A stretch of DNA of 15,538 nt from Bacillus sp. AFS037270 (lineage in GTDB: Bacteria > Bacillota > Bacilli > Bacillales_B > DSM-18226), in assembly GCF_002585305.1 (NCBI RefSeq), contig NZ_NUNF01000086.1, forward strand, positions 1 to 15,538, read 5' to 3'. A program made the translations under genes and the position numbers. The notes beneath the pieces are model-generated. The model saw only the letters and a list, made by a program, of their open reading frames with translations. It was not told where the DNA came from and searched no databases. Below are positions 1 to 7,134 of this stretch, piece by piece. Each line of letters starts with the position of its first letter. Position 1 is the stretch's first letter.

Positions 1-102
1 CTCGAGGTCATGAGCCAATCCGTCCAAAAGGTTAAAAAGCAACGTTTCGGCCAGCTGGTCTTATGCTTGTCGGGGCTGACCAAGGCGCTTGCGCTTTTGT
101 TC
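1..102 (+). repeat. Intergenic repeat, copy 1 (cut by window start)
   Basis: Positions 13-101 match 12113-12201 at 86 of 89 bases, so this is one copy of a dispersed intergenic repeat. The left part, which in the other copy carries the partner arms for GGGGCT (72-77) and AGGCGCT (83-89), lies outside the window. The three differences fall in the central hairpin: AAAGGTT/AACCTTT in copy 2 is AAAGGTT/AACGTTT here, which costs a base pair. It sits immediately upstream of the promoter region of the transporter operon. Similar elements ending in an AAGGCGCTTGCGCTTTT-like tail are, from memory, common between genes in Bacillaceae. Function is unknown; a transcribed hairpin or terminator is the simplest idea. 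Confidence 0.8.
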
Positions 103-137
103 TTTGTAACTCTTCTGTAACTATTATCTCCTATCAT
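103..137 (+). promoter_or_regulatory. Candidate promoter/operator of the transporter operon
   Basis: TTTGTAACTC (103-112), three bases, then TGTAAC (116-121) form two TGTAAC boxes with an 11-base period. A -10-like TATCAT (132-137) follows after ten bases. The same arrangement occurs upstream of the acyl-CoA ligase (7135-7169). No good -35 hexamer lies 17 bases before the TATCAT, which fits activator-dependent promoters where direct-repeat sites overlap the -35 region. A second -10-like TATTAT occurs at 122-127, so the true start site is uncertain. Confidence 0.45.
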
Positions 138-186
138 AGATTTAAAGCTTTATAGGTTGTTGAAAACATATTAAGGGGGAAAAAGA

Positions 187-1419
187 GTGAAGGGGTATCA
201 GGGGAAATGGGCATTATTAGGCTTACTTATTTTTATGATGGTCTTTGCGAGTGCTTGCAGCTCGGACCAATCATCATCAGACTCAAAGGGAGGCACCAAC
301 ACAGATAAAAAGGAACCAATTAAAATTGGCGTCCTTGCCTCAAAGACAGGCGCTCTTGAAGCATATGGAAAACAAACATTAAGAGGTTTTGAGCTTGGAC
401 TTGATTATGCAACAGACGGTAAACGTGAAGTGGCCGGCCGAAAGATTGAATTTATAGTAGAGGATACAGAAACAAAGCCGGAGGTCGCTGTTCAAAAAGC
501 TACCAAGCTATTAGAAGAAGATAATGTCGACTTTTTAGTCGGATCCTCAAGCTCAGCCGATACGTTAGCTGTTTTACCACTAGCAGAAGAATATCAAAAA
601 GTAATGGTCGTTGAACCGGCTGCTGCTGATAGTATTACCGGTTCAGAATTTAATAAATATATTTTCCATTCCGCCCGTAACTCCTCACAAGACGCGGTTG
701 CTGGTGCAGCAGCAATTGCTAAAAAGGGAGTAAAGATTGCAACCCTTGCACCGGATTATTCTTTTGGACGTGATGGGGTGGCAGCTTTTAAGGAAGCTGC
801 GAAAAAGCTCGGAGCTGAAATTGTAAAAGAAGAATATGCAGACCCTGCCGCTACAGACTTTACTTCTAATATTCAAAAAATCATCGATGCTAAGCCTGAT
901 TATCTATTTGTCGTCTGGGCCGGAGCGAACTCTCCATGGAAGCAGCTTTCAGACATGAAGGTCCAGGAAAAGGGCATTAAGATTTCAACTGGTGCCCCAG
1001 ATATTGCTGCTCTCACCACAATGGAGCCGCTGATTGGGATGGAGGGTTTTACCGTTTACTACCATGACCTGCCAAAAAACAAAATTAACGACTGGCTTGT
1101 TGCTGAACATAAAAAGCGGTTTAACGGTGAAGTACCTGATTTATTTACGCCTGGCGGCATGAGTGCGGCGATTTCCATTGTTGAGGCATTGAAAAAGACT
1201 AATGGAAATGCTGATGCTGACAAATTAATCACTACAATGGAAGGGATGAGCTTTGAGACACCAAAAGGGAAAATGACCTACCGGAAAGAAGACCACCAGG
1301 CCCTGCAATCATTGTATGCCATTAAACTGGAAAAGAAAGATGGTGTTCCGTACCCAGTTCCAGTTCTGATTCGAGAATTAACTCCTGAGGAAACAGCTCC
1401 ACCAATCTTGAACAAGTAG
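187..1419 (+). CDS. ABC transporter substrate-binding lipoprotein, LivK/amino-acid-carboxylate type
   Basis: Predicted extracytoplasmic binding protein that delivers a small ligand to the LivGFHM-type transporter encoded downstream. The N-terminus is a lipoprotein signal: a few basic residues, a hydrophobic stretch to about residue 21, then ASAC with Cys24 as the lipidated residue, followed by a Ser/Asp-rich linker. From residue 44 the sequence (KIGVLASKTGALEAYG) is that of the type 1 periplasmic-binding fold used by branched-chain amino acid receptors (Peripla_BP_6 kind), and the 410-residue length is normal. The GTG start is supported by AAGGGGGA six bases upstream. The ligand cannot be read from the sequence; this family also binds amides, urea and aromatic or other carboxylates, and the neighbouring CoA ligase and ketoacyl synthase make a carboxylate more attractive than leucine. 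First gene of the operon; a hairpin follows it. Confidence 0.9.
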   Translation: MKGYQGKWALLGLLIFMMVFASACSSDQSSSDSKGGTNTDKKEPIKIGVLASKTGALEAYGKQTLRGFELGLDYATDGKREVAGRKIEFIVEDTETKPEVAVQKATKLLEEDNVDFLVGSSSSADTLAVLPLAEEYQKVMVVEPAAADSITGSEFNKYIFHSARNSSQDAVAGAAAIAKKGVKIATLAPDYSFGRDGVAAFKEAAKKLGAEIVKEEYADPAATDFTSNIQKIIDAKPDYLFVVWAGANSPWKQLSDMKVQEKGIKISTGAPDIAALTTMEPLIGMEGFTVYYHDLPKNKINDWLVAEHKKRFNGEVPDLFTPGGMSAAISIVEALKKTNGNADADKLITTMEGMSFETPKGKMTYRKEDHQALQSLYAIKLEKKDGVPYPVPVLIRELTPEETAPPILNK

Positions 1420-1431
1420 AATTTAAAAAAC

Positions 1432-1477
1432 AGGAGGGTTCGACCAAGTTAATCAAGGTCGCCCTCTTCCCTTTTTC
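1432..1477 (+). terminator. Intra-operon hairpin, probable partial terminator
   Basis: GAGGG-tt-CGACC (1434-1445) pairs with GGTCG-CCCTC (1457-1466), giving ten base pairs with a two-base bulge and an eleven-base loop. A pyrimidine run ending in CTTTTT follows. It lies between the binding-protein gene and the first ATPase gene. Leaky terminators or 3'-protecting hairpins at this place are usual in ABC operons, where many binding proteins are needed per transporter. Some read-through is implied because no separate promoter is evident before 1506. Confidence 0.75.
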
Positions 1478-1505
1478 TAACGCTAAAAAATCAGGTGGTG
1501 AAAGT

Positions 1506-2279
1506 ATGTCAACTCTTATTGAAACGAGCGATTTATCGATTACCTTTGGCGGTCATACAGCAGTAGATACTGTCAGCATTGCTGTCCCCGAAAAACATTT
1601 TAAGTCTATTATTGGGCCAAACGGGGCCGGAAAGACGACCTTTTTTAATCTTCTCAGCGGCCAATTAACTCCAACAAACGGAAAAATCTATTATCGAGGA
1701 AAAGATATTACCAAATTCTCCCCGACACTCCGGACGCGGACAGGGATTGGCCGCTCCTTTCAAATTACCAATGTCTTTCCGAATCTAACCGTACTAGAAA
1801 ATGTCAGATTGGCCGTTCAATCACAAGCCGGAGTTCGTTACCAGATGCTGTTTCATCATAAAAAATACCGGGTGTTTGAAGAGAAGGCGTTGGAATGGCT
1901 AAAGCTGGTCCTCTTAGATGATAAAAAAAATTCGCTTGCCATCAACCTGGCCCATGGTGAGAAACGGAAGCTTGAAATTGCCATGCTGCTGGCACTGGAA
2001 ACAGAGGTCCTCTTACTCGATGAACCCACAGCCGGCATGTCGTTAGAGGAAGTGCCTGCTATTTTAGAAGTAATCAAAAGAATAAAAAATGAAGGCAACC
2101 GGACCATACTCCTTATCGAACACAAAATGGATATGATCTTAGATTTATCGGATTCCGTTATGGTTTTATTTAACGGAGGGCTGCTTGCCGACGGAACCCC
2201 TGAAGAAATTATGAAAAATGAAACGGTACAGTCTGCTTATTTAGGAGGTCATTTGAATGAACGACCTGTTGAAGCTTGA
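1506..2279 (+). CDS. livG: ABC transporter ATPase, LivG-like
   Basis: One of two cytoplasmic ATPases that power the LivHM-like channel. Walker A GPNGAGKTT starts at residue 37, the Q-loop glutamine is near 86 (RSFQ), the signature is LAHGEKRKLEIA from 148 (a variant of LSHGEQR, typical of LivG), Walker B VLLLDEPTAGMS is at 168-179, and the switch histidine is H206 (LIEHKMD). The 257-residue length is normal. AGGTGGTG precedes the ATG at good spacing. The 3' end overlaps the next gene by 23 bases, which indicates translational coupling. The symbol is assigned at family level only; substrate specificity comes from the binding protein and permeases. Confidence 0.9.
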   Translation: MSTLIETSDLSITFGGHTAVDTVSIAVPEKHFKSIIGPNGAGKTTFFNLLSGQLTPTNGKIYYRGKDITKFSPTLRTRTGIGRSFQITNVFPNLTVLENVRLAVQSQAGVRYQMLFHHKKYRVFEEKALEWLKLVLLDDKKNSLAINLAHGEKRKLEIAMLLALETEVLLLDEPTAGMSLEEVPAILEVIKRIKNEGNRTILLIEHKMDMILDLSDSVMVLFNGGLLADGTPEEIMKNETVQSAYLGGHLNERPVEA

Positions 2280-2964
2280 TCAAGTAGAGACACATATTGG
2301 TCAATATCATATTCTCCAAGGGATATCTTTTGATGTAAAGAAAGGCGAAGTAACAGTCCTGCTTGGAAGAAATGGGGCGGGAAAAACAACCACTTTACGT
2401 ACGATTATGGGGTTAAATCCTGCATCAAAAGGCAGCGTTACCTTTAAGGGGGAACCTATTCAATCCTTGCCAACCTATACAATTGCTAAAAAGGGGATCG
2501 GCTATGTCCCGGAAGATCAGGGAATCTTTGCGGGTTTAACGGTAGAAGAAAATATGAAAGTGGCCATTCAAAAAGAAAACGCGGAAACAGCGAAACGCAT
2601 GGATTGGATTCTAGAATTGTTTCCGGACCTAAAGAAGTTTTGGAAAAAACCCGGCGGCTATTTAAGCGGCGGGCAGAAACAAATGTTATCAATTGCTAGA
2701 GCTTATGTAAATGAGAATGAATTGTTGTTAATTGATGAGCCAAGCAAGGGATTGGCACCCATTGTTGTTGAGAAAGTAATGGAGTCGATTTTACAAATGA
2801 AGAATCAAACAACCATCGTCTTAGTAGAGCAGAATTTTATGATGGCGAGCACAATTGGTGACCGTTTTTACATTATTGATGATGGGCGGACAGTAAATCA
2901 TGGCACCATGAAGCAATTAAAAGAAGATGAAGAAATGAAACGAAAATATTTAGGCATCGCTTAG
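2257..2964 (+). CDS. livF: ABC transporter ATPase, LivF-like
   Basis: Second ATPase of the transporter. Walker A GRNGAGKTT begins at residue 37, the signature LSGGQKQM at 136, and Walker B LLLIDEPSKGLAP at 157-169. The stretch after Walker B reads VLVEQN, with Gln where most ABC ATPases have the switch His; this is characteristic of LivF proteins and not a defect. The 235-residue length is normal. The start is the ATG at 2257 with AGGAGG at 2243-2248, inside the end of the LivG-like gene. It is followed 16 bases later by the first permease. The symbol is a family-level assignment. Confidence 0.9.
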   Translation: MNDLLKLDQVETHIGQYHILQGISFDVKKGEVTVLLGRNGAGKTTTLRTIMGLNPASKGSVTFKGEPIQSLPTYTIAKKGIGYVPEDQGIFAGLTVEENMKVAIQKENAETAKRMDWILELFPDLKKFWKKPGGYLSGGQKQMLSIARAYVNENELLLIDEPSKGLAPIVVEKVMESILQMKNQTTIVLVEQNFMMASTIGDRFYIIDDGRTVNHGTMKQLKEDEEMKRKYLGIA

Positions 2965-2980
2965 AAAGGAGGACCGTCAA

Positions 2981-3850
2981 ATGGACTTAATCATCAATTT
3001 AACCTTAAATGGCCTGGCAACGGGGATGCTGATCTTTTTACTTGCAGCGGGGTTAACGCTAATTTTCGGTTTGATGGATGTGTTGAATTTTGCCCATGGC
3101 GGGCTGTTTGCCTGGGGTGCCTACAGTGGACTGTGGGTTTATCAGCAGACAGGCAGCTTTATCATTGGCATTGCCGGGGCAATCATTACGGGCTGTTTGC
3201 TTGGAATCATCACCGAGAAATGGATCATTAAACCCGTTTACGGAAATCATGTGCAGCAAATTTTAATTACACTTGGCCTTATGCTTGTTTTATCAGAAAT
3301 GTTAAAGGTTATTTGGGGACCCAATCAATTAACGGCTTCGCCTCCTGATTATTTAAAGGGCAGCTGGGAACTGGGCGGGGTTATTGTTATTAAATATAGG
3401 ATCTTTATTATTTTAGTCGGCTTGTTTATTTTTGCCGCCGTTCAATATATCCTTAAAAACACAAAGGTCGGCCTTGTTGTCCGGGCGGGTGTGATGAATA
3501 AAGAAATGGTTCAAGCACTCGGGATTAATATTCAAAAGGTCTTTATGTTTGTGTTTATGATTGGTGCAGGTATGGCCGCACTTGGCGGTGTACTGCTAGG
3601 CCCCTATTCGGGTGTGATCCATGCCGGAATGGGAATGGAATTTGCCATTTTAGCGTTTATTGTCGTTGTGATTGGGGGCATGGGCAATTTTAAGGGCTCC
3701 GTTTTAGCAGCTATTTTAGTAGGATTATCCGGTTCATTCATGGCATACTATGTCCCGGATTTATCACTGGCAGTCAATATGCTTCTAATGGCAGTCGTGT
3801 TAATTATTCGGCCCCAGGGCTTATTTGGTGCGGGAGGGGTGAGAAGATGA
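2981..3850 (+). CDS. livH: Branched-chain-type ABC permease, LivH-like
   Basis: Integral membrane permease subunit, 289 residues and almost continuously hydrophobic, consistent with the eight or so helices of LivH/UrtB proteins. Family landmarks are LIFGLMDVLNFAHGGLFAWG near residues 27-46, the central cytoplasmic loop that meets the ATPases (GLVVRAGVMNKEMVQALGIN, about 164-183), the GGMGNFKGSVLAA stretch, and the C-terminal IIRPQGLFG. AAAGGAGG lies at proper distance before the ATG. The stop overlaps the start of the LivM-like gene (ATGA at 3847-3850), so the two permeases are translationally coupled, as expected for a heterodimer. Confidence 0.9.
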   Translation: MDLIINLTLNGLATGMLIFLLAAGLTLIFGLMDVLNFAHGGLFAWGAYSGLWVYQQTGSFIIGIAGAIITGCLLGIITEKWIIKPVYGNHVQQILITLGLMLVLSEMLKVIWGPNQLTASPPDYLKGSWELGGVIVIKYRIFIILVGLFIFAAVQYILKNTKVGLVVRAGVMNKEMVQALGINIQKVFMFVFMIGAGMAALGGVLLGPYSGVIHAGMGMEFAILAFIVVVIGGMGNFKGSVLAAILVGLSGSFMAYYVPDLSLAVNMLLMAVVLIIRPQGLFGAGGVRR

Positions 3851-4845
3851 GATTGATCCAAGGAAATAAAATGACCGCTTTTATTTTAGTCATCGCAGCT
3901 TTTCTTATCCTGCTGCCATTTGTGTATGAGTCTAGAAATCTATTCATCTTATTAACCCAAATATTTGTCTTTGCTATTTTTGCGATGAGTTATGATTTGT
4001 TAATCGGTTTTACTGGCATTGTTTCGTTTGGTCATGCGATGTTTTTTGGGATTGGCGCCTATTCAATGGGGATTTTTATGAAAAAATTTGAACCGACGAT
4101 GACTTACTTTTTCCTAGCGGTTTTGTCGGCGATTATTCTTACCGGATTGGTAAGCTTTATTGTCGGTCTGTTGACTCTCCGTCTAAAAAGTCATTTCTAC
4201 GCCATGTTAACCTTATCGCTTTCGGGGCTCTTTTTAGTGCTGGCGGAAAAATGGCGGTCCATGACATATGGAAACGATGGATTTACCTTCCGCGTTCCTG
4301 AATTGTTGATCGACCGGACTCATTTTTATTGGCTCAGCCTTTGCCTCATGGTGGCAATATTTTTATTCTTAAAACGGTTTACCAATTCTCCGCTTGGCCG
4401 GGTGCTCCAAGCCATCAGGGAAAACGAACAACGAACCGAATCACTCGGGTTTCAAGTTTTACATTATAAAATTGCGGCGAGTGTCGTTTCCGGGGTGATC
4501 GCTGGGATAGCGGGGATTTTATATGCCATTTCGCTAAGATTTGTGAATACCAGTGTGTTTTCCATGGATATTACGTTAGACGCGTTGTTAATGACGATTA
4601 TTGGCGGGGTTGGAACATTAGTCGGGGCCATCATTGGGGCGGGGTTAATTGAATTTGCCCATGACTGGCTGACTGCACTTGCCAAGGAGCATGTCATCTT
4701 TGAACGCTGGATTATTTTCTTCGGCATTATTTATATTTTAGTCGTGATGTTTTTCCCAAAAGGAATTGTGGGGACGTTAAGCACCTATTCGTGGAAACGA
4801 AAAAAACAGACTGCTGTAAAAAGTAAAGAAAAAGTGGCAGGATAG
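3847..4845 (+). CDS. livM: Branched-chain-type ABC permease, LivM-like
   Basis: Second permease subunit, 332 residues. It shows the LivM hallmarks: YDLLIGFTGIVSFGHAMFFG (49-68), the coupling loop GRVLQAIRENEQRTESLG, the GGVGTLVGAIIGAG stretch near the C-terminus, and the terminal FPKGI followed by a short basic tail. GGAGGGG at 3832-3838 is the ribosome binding site, and translation is coupled to the LivH-like gene through the ATGA overlap. With the two ATPases and the lipoprotein it completes a five-component importer. The next gene begins 12 bases after the stop. Confidence 0.9.
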   Translation: MRLIQGNKMTAFILVIAAFLILLPFVYESRNLFILLTQIFVFAIFAMSYDLLIGFTGIVSFGHAMFFGIGAYSMGIFMKKFEPTMTYFFLAVLSAIILTGLVSFIVGLLTLRLKSHFYAMLTLSLSGLFLVLAEKWRSMTYGNDGFTFRVPELLIDRTHFYWLSLCLMVAIFLFLKRFTNSPLGRVLQAIRENEQRTESLGFQVLHYKIAASVVSGVIAGIAGILYAISLRFVNTSVFSMDITLDALLMTIIGGVGTLVGAIIGAGLIEFAHDWLTALAKEHVIFERWIIFFGIIYILVVMFFPKGIVGTLSTYSWKRKKQTAVKSKEKVAG

Positions 4846-4857
4846 AGGGAGGAACTA

Positions 4858-5037
4858 ATGGAGAGTAATCAGATTGCTTCCTTCGTCGTCCGGTTTCAAT
4901 TAGCAGCGGTTGAAAAAGACACGGCAAAAAAACATTGGAGAATCAAAGTTACACATGTCCAACAGGAAAGGGAAACATTATTTGAAAGTATTGAGGAAGC
5001 AATGAAATATATGAAGGAAATGGCAGAACAAGCGTAA
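4858..5037 (+). CDS. Small conserved-looking protein of unknown function (59 aa)
   Basis: An open frame of 59 codons with ATG at 4858, preceded by GGGAGGA at ideal distance, and TAA at 5035-5037. The protein starts MESNQIASFVVRF and contains a central HWRIKVTHVQQERETLF block followed by an acidic amphipathic helix (EEAMKYMKEMAEQ). It has no signal peptide or membrane segment. The layout of two short strands around a W-R-x-K-V-x-H-V-Q stretch, then a phenylalanine and an 'EEA' helix, recalls small unassigned proteins I have seen beside unrelated genes in several phyla; I cannot name a family. It sits 12 bases after the LivM-like gene and 17 before the ketoacyl synthase, so it is almost certainly co-transcribed. 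A role as an accessory or regulatory subunit is only inference. Confidence 0.8.
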   Translation: MESNQIASFVVRFQLAAVEKDTAKKHWRIKVTHVQQERETLFESIEEAMKYMKEMAEQA

Positions 5038-5054
5038 GCTTAGGAGGTGCAGCA

Positions 5055-6065
5055 TTGAATATTGGGATTCTTAGTACAGGAATCTATCTGCCAGAGGATT
5101 ATGTGACGGGTAAACAGATTGCCCAAATGGCAGGTATCCCTCTGCATGTTGTAGAAGAGAAAATGGGGATTAAGAAAAAGTATGTTCCAGGAGAACATGA
5201 CCATACCTGTGAAATGGGAATTATTGCTGCCAAACGGGCGATAGCTAAAGCCGGGATTAATCCCATGGATATTGACCTTGTCATTTATATCGGCGAGGAG
5301 CATAAGGAATATCCGCTTTGGACAGCGGGAATCAAGCTTCAGCAAGAGGTTGGGGCACTAAATGCCTGGGCATTTGATGCGGCATTAAGGTGTGGTACGA
5401 CCGTTATGGCTTTAAAATTGGCCAAAAGTCTGATGATTGCCGATCCCGGAATTCAGACTGTCTTGCTCGCAGGTGGTTACCGTAACGCCGATTTTATCGA
5501 TTATCAGAATCCTAGGACCCGTTTTATGTATAATCTTGGTGCCGGTGGTGGAGCCATTCTTTTGAAAGAGAATCATAATGAAAATGTTTTGTTAGAAACA
5601 GAGCTGATAACAGATGGTTCATTTTCCGAAGATGTTGTGGTTGTAGCAGGAGGAACAAAGAATCCGATGACAAAGGAGGCACTTGAACAACGGCTTAATA
5701 TGCTCGATGTTCTCGATCCAGAGGGAATGAAGTCTCGTCTCGAACAAAAGTCAATGGCTAACTTTTTGAAGGTGATTAGGGAATCTGTACGGAAAAGCGG
5801 TTATCGGGTGAGTGATATTGCTTATTTAGCTATTCTTCACATGAAAAAGTCAGCCCATGAATATGTTTTAAAAGAACTGGGGTTGTCTCCTGAACAATCT
5901 ATTTATCTCGAAGATTATGGGCATATCGGTCAAATCGATCAGATTTTGTCATTGGAGCTAGCCCAGAAGAATGGGAAAGTAAAGGATGGAGACCTCGTGG
6001 TGCTGGTAAGTGCCGGCATCGGTTATGCCTGGGGAGCGACGACGATTAAATGGGGGAAAGGATGA
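5055..6065 (+). CDS. FabH-like ketoacyl synthase III family protein with Cys-His-His active site
   Basis: Thiolase-fold condensing enzyme, 336 residues, close to FabH length. The N-terminal half begins IGILSTGIYLPEDYVTG as in KAS III proteins and carries the nucleophile Cys113 in AFDAALRCGTTV. The C-terminal half has His262 (LAILHMKKSAHEY, at the place of the FabH PHQAN histidine) and His290 in DYGHIGQIDQ, where FabH has the catalytic Asn (YGNTS). The glycine-rich closing strand VSAGIGYAWGATTIKW is intact. The family condenses or transfers acyl groups on CoA or ACP; the Asn-to-His change and the transporter neighbours argue against housekeeping fatty-acid initiation. TTG start at 5055 with TAGGAGGTG five bases upstream. 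Likely cytoplasmic. Substrate unknown. Confidence 0.8.
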   Translation: MNIGILSTGIYLPEDYVTGKQIAQMAGIPLHVVEEKMGIKKKYVPGEHDHTCEMGIIAAKRAIAKAGINPMDIDLVIYIGEEHKEYPLWTAGIKLQQEVGALNAWAFDAALRCGTTVMALKLAKSLMIADPGIQTVLLAGGYRNADFIDYQNPRTRFMYNLGAGGGAILLKENHNENVLLETELITDGSFSEDVVVVAGGTKNPMTKEALEQRLNMLDVLDPEGMKSRLEQKSMANFLKVIRESVRKSGYRVSDIAYLAILHMKKSAHEYVLKELGLSPEQSIYLEDYGHIGQIDQILSLELAQKNGKVKDGDLVVLVSAGIGYAWGATTIKWGKG

Positions 6066-6961
6066 AGGCAGTGGTAAACATAACAATAAAGGAAGTTCAT
6101 TTGCCAAACGGCGAGACACTTGCCTATAGAGAAAGAGAGGGCGGGGAACAAAAAGTTTTATTGATTCATGGAAATATGACCTCTTCTAAGCACTGGGATT
6201 TAGTTTATGAAAATATCGACGCAAAATATAAGCTGTATGCCGTTGATTTACGAGGCTTTGGCCAGTCAACTTATAACAATCTAATTACGTCGATTAAAGA
6301 TTTTTCCGATGATGTGAAGTTATTCGTTGATGCGATTCGCTTAAAGGACTTTGCCATTGTGGGCTGGTCAACTGGAGGGGCAGTTTCGATGCAATTTGTT
6401 GCTGATTACCCGGGCTATTGTAACAAACTGATTTTATTAGCATCCGAATCAACGAGAGGCTATCCGTTTGACGGTAAACTACATGAAAATGATGAACCGC
6501 GTCGCTTTGCTTTACATGAAGAGATTAAAAAAGATATATCTAAAACGATTCCAGTGCAGAAGGCTTATGATACGAATAATACGGAATTATTGAAGTTAAT
6601 TTGGAATGCAGTGATTTACACGCATAATCAACCGTCGTCAGAGCTTTATGAGGAGTATCTCCAGGATATGAGAACGCAGCGGAATTTAGCGGAGGTTCAT
6701 CATTCCAATAATACTTTTAATATCAGCCATCATCACAACGGGCTTGTTGAAGGAAATGGAAAAGTGGATGACATTAATGTCCCTGTCCTGGTATTGCGGG
6801 GAGAACGGGATTATGTGGTAACAGCAGAAATGACCAATGAAATTCTAGAGGATTTAGGTAGTAAAGCGAGGTTTATCGAATTAAAGAATTGCGGGCATTC
6901 TCCACTGGTGGATAATTTGCCGCAGTTATTATCAGCCATTACGCAATTTTTGGATAAATAG
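6062..6961 (+). CDS. Alpha/beta hydrolase
   Basis: Cytoplasmic hydrolase, 299 residues from the start chosen here. Features in order: LLIHGNMTSSKHW (oxyanion region), VDLRGFGQS, the nucleophile elbow GWSTGG with Ser103, a helical cap segment rich in charged residues and with a histidine cluster (NISHHHNG), VPVLVLRGERDYVV with acid Asp250, and NCGHSPLVDN with base His279. A start at 6050 is also open, but GGGGGAAAGG at 6052-6061 serves the ATG at 6062, which overlaps the previous stop as ATGA; the upstream ATG has no ribosome binding site. Coupling to the ketoacyl synthase suggests they act on the same acyl product, perhaps as thioesterase, lactonase or C-C hydrolase; the sequence does not decide which. 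Last gene of the operon before a strong terminator. Confidence 0.85.
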   Translation: MKAVVNITIKEVHLPNGETLAYREREGGEQKVLLIHGNMTSSKHWDLVYENIDAKYKLYAVDLRGFGQSTYNNLITSIKDFSDDVKLFVDAIRLKDFAIVGWSTGGAVSMQFVADYPGYCNKLILLASESTRGYPFDGKLHENDEPRRFALHEEIKKDISKTIPVQKAYDTNNTELLKLIWNAVIYTHNQPSSELYEEYLQDMRTQRNLAEVHHSNNTFNISHHHNGLVEGNGKVDDINVPVLVLRGERDYVVTAEMTNEILEDLGSKARFIELKNCGHSPLVDNLPQLLSAITQFLDK

Positions 6962-6984
6962 TTTAGAAGATGTTAGATCAAGTT

Positions 6985-7010
6985 ACGGCCCTATTTGGGT
7001 CGTTTTTTTT
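6985..7010 (+). terminator. Rho-independent terminator of the transporter operon
   Basis: ACGGCCC (6985-6991) pairs with GGGTCGT (6997-7003) with one G-T wobble and a five-base loop. The stem runs directly into eight T residues. It lies 24 bases after the hydrolase stop and separates the operon from the ligase gene. Confidence 0.9.
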
Positions 7011-7015
7011 GTAAT

Positions 7016-7127
7016 TTGTTAATATCTTTAAGAAATTTGTTAATATAGCTAAAAATTTGTTAATATCCACCGAAAAATTGTTAATAAAGTCGATATTTTG
7101 TTAATATCCACTTAAAATTTGTTAATA
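7016..7127 (+). repeat. Six-copy helically phased TTGTTAATA array
   Basis: Six exact copies of TTGTTAATA start at 7016, 7037, 7057, 7078, 7098 and 7119, so the period alternates 21, 20, 21, 20, 21 bases, close to two helical turns. The linkers are 12, 11, 12, 11 and 12 bases, A-rich and not conserved apart from TCCAC in two of them. All cores point the same way. The array fills most of the gap between the terminator at 7010 and the ligase promoter, ending 81 bases before the ligase start. It could be an operator array, phased bent DNA, or a dispersed minisatellite. Confidence 0.85.
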
Positions 7128-7134
7128 AAACCAG

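Noticed and set aside
103..142. ECF sigma (sigma-X-like TGTAAC -35) or MerR-type 19-base spacer promoter
   Set aside because: No CGAC or CGTC lies about 17 bases after either TGTAAC box at this site, and the arrangement that would suit a 19-base spacer here is not kept at the ligase copy. The boxes are direct, not inverted, repeats.
7016..7127. CRISPR array
   Set aside because: The repeated unit is only nine bases, linkers are 11-12 bases and A-rich, and there are no cas genes. Period and size do not fit.
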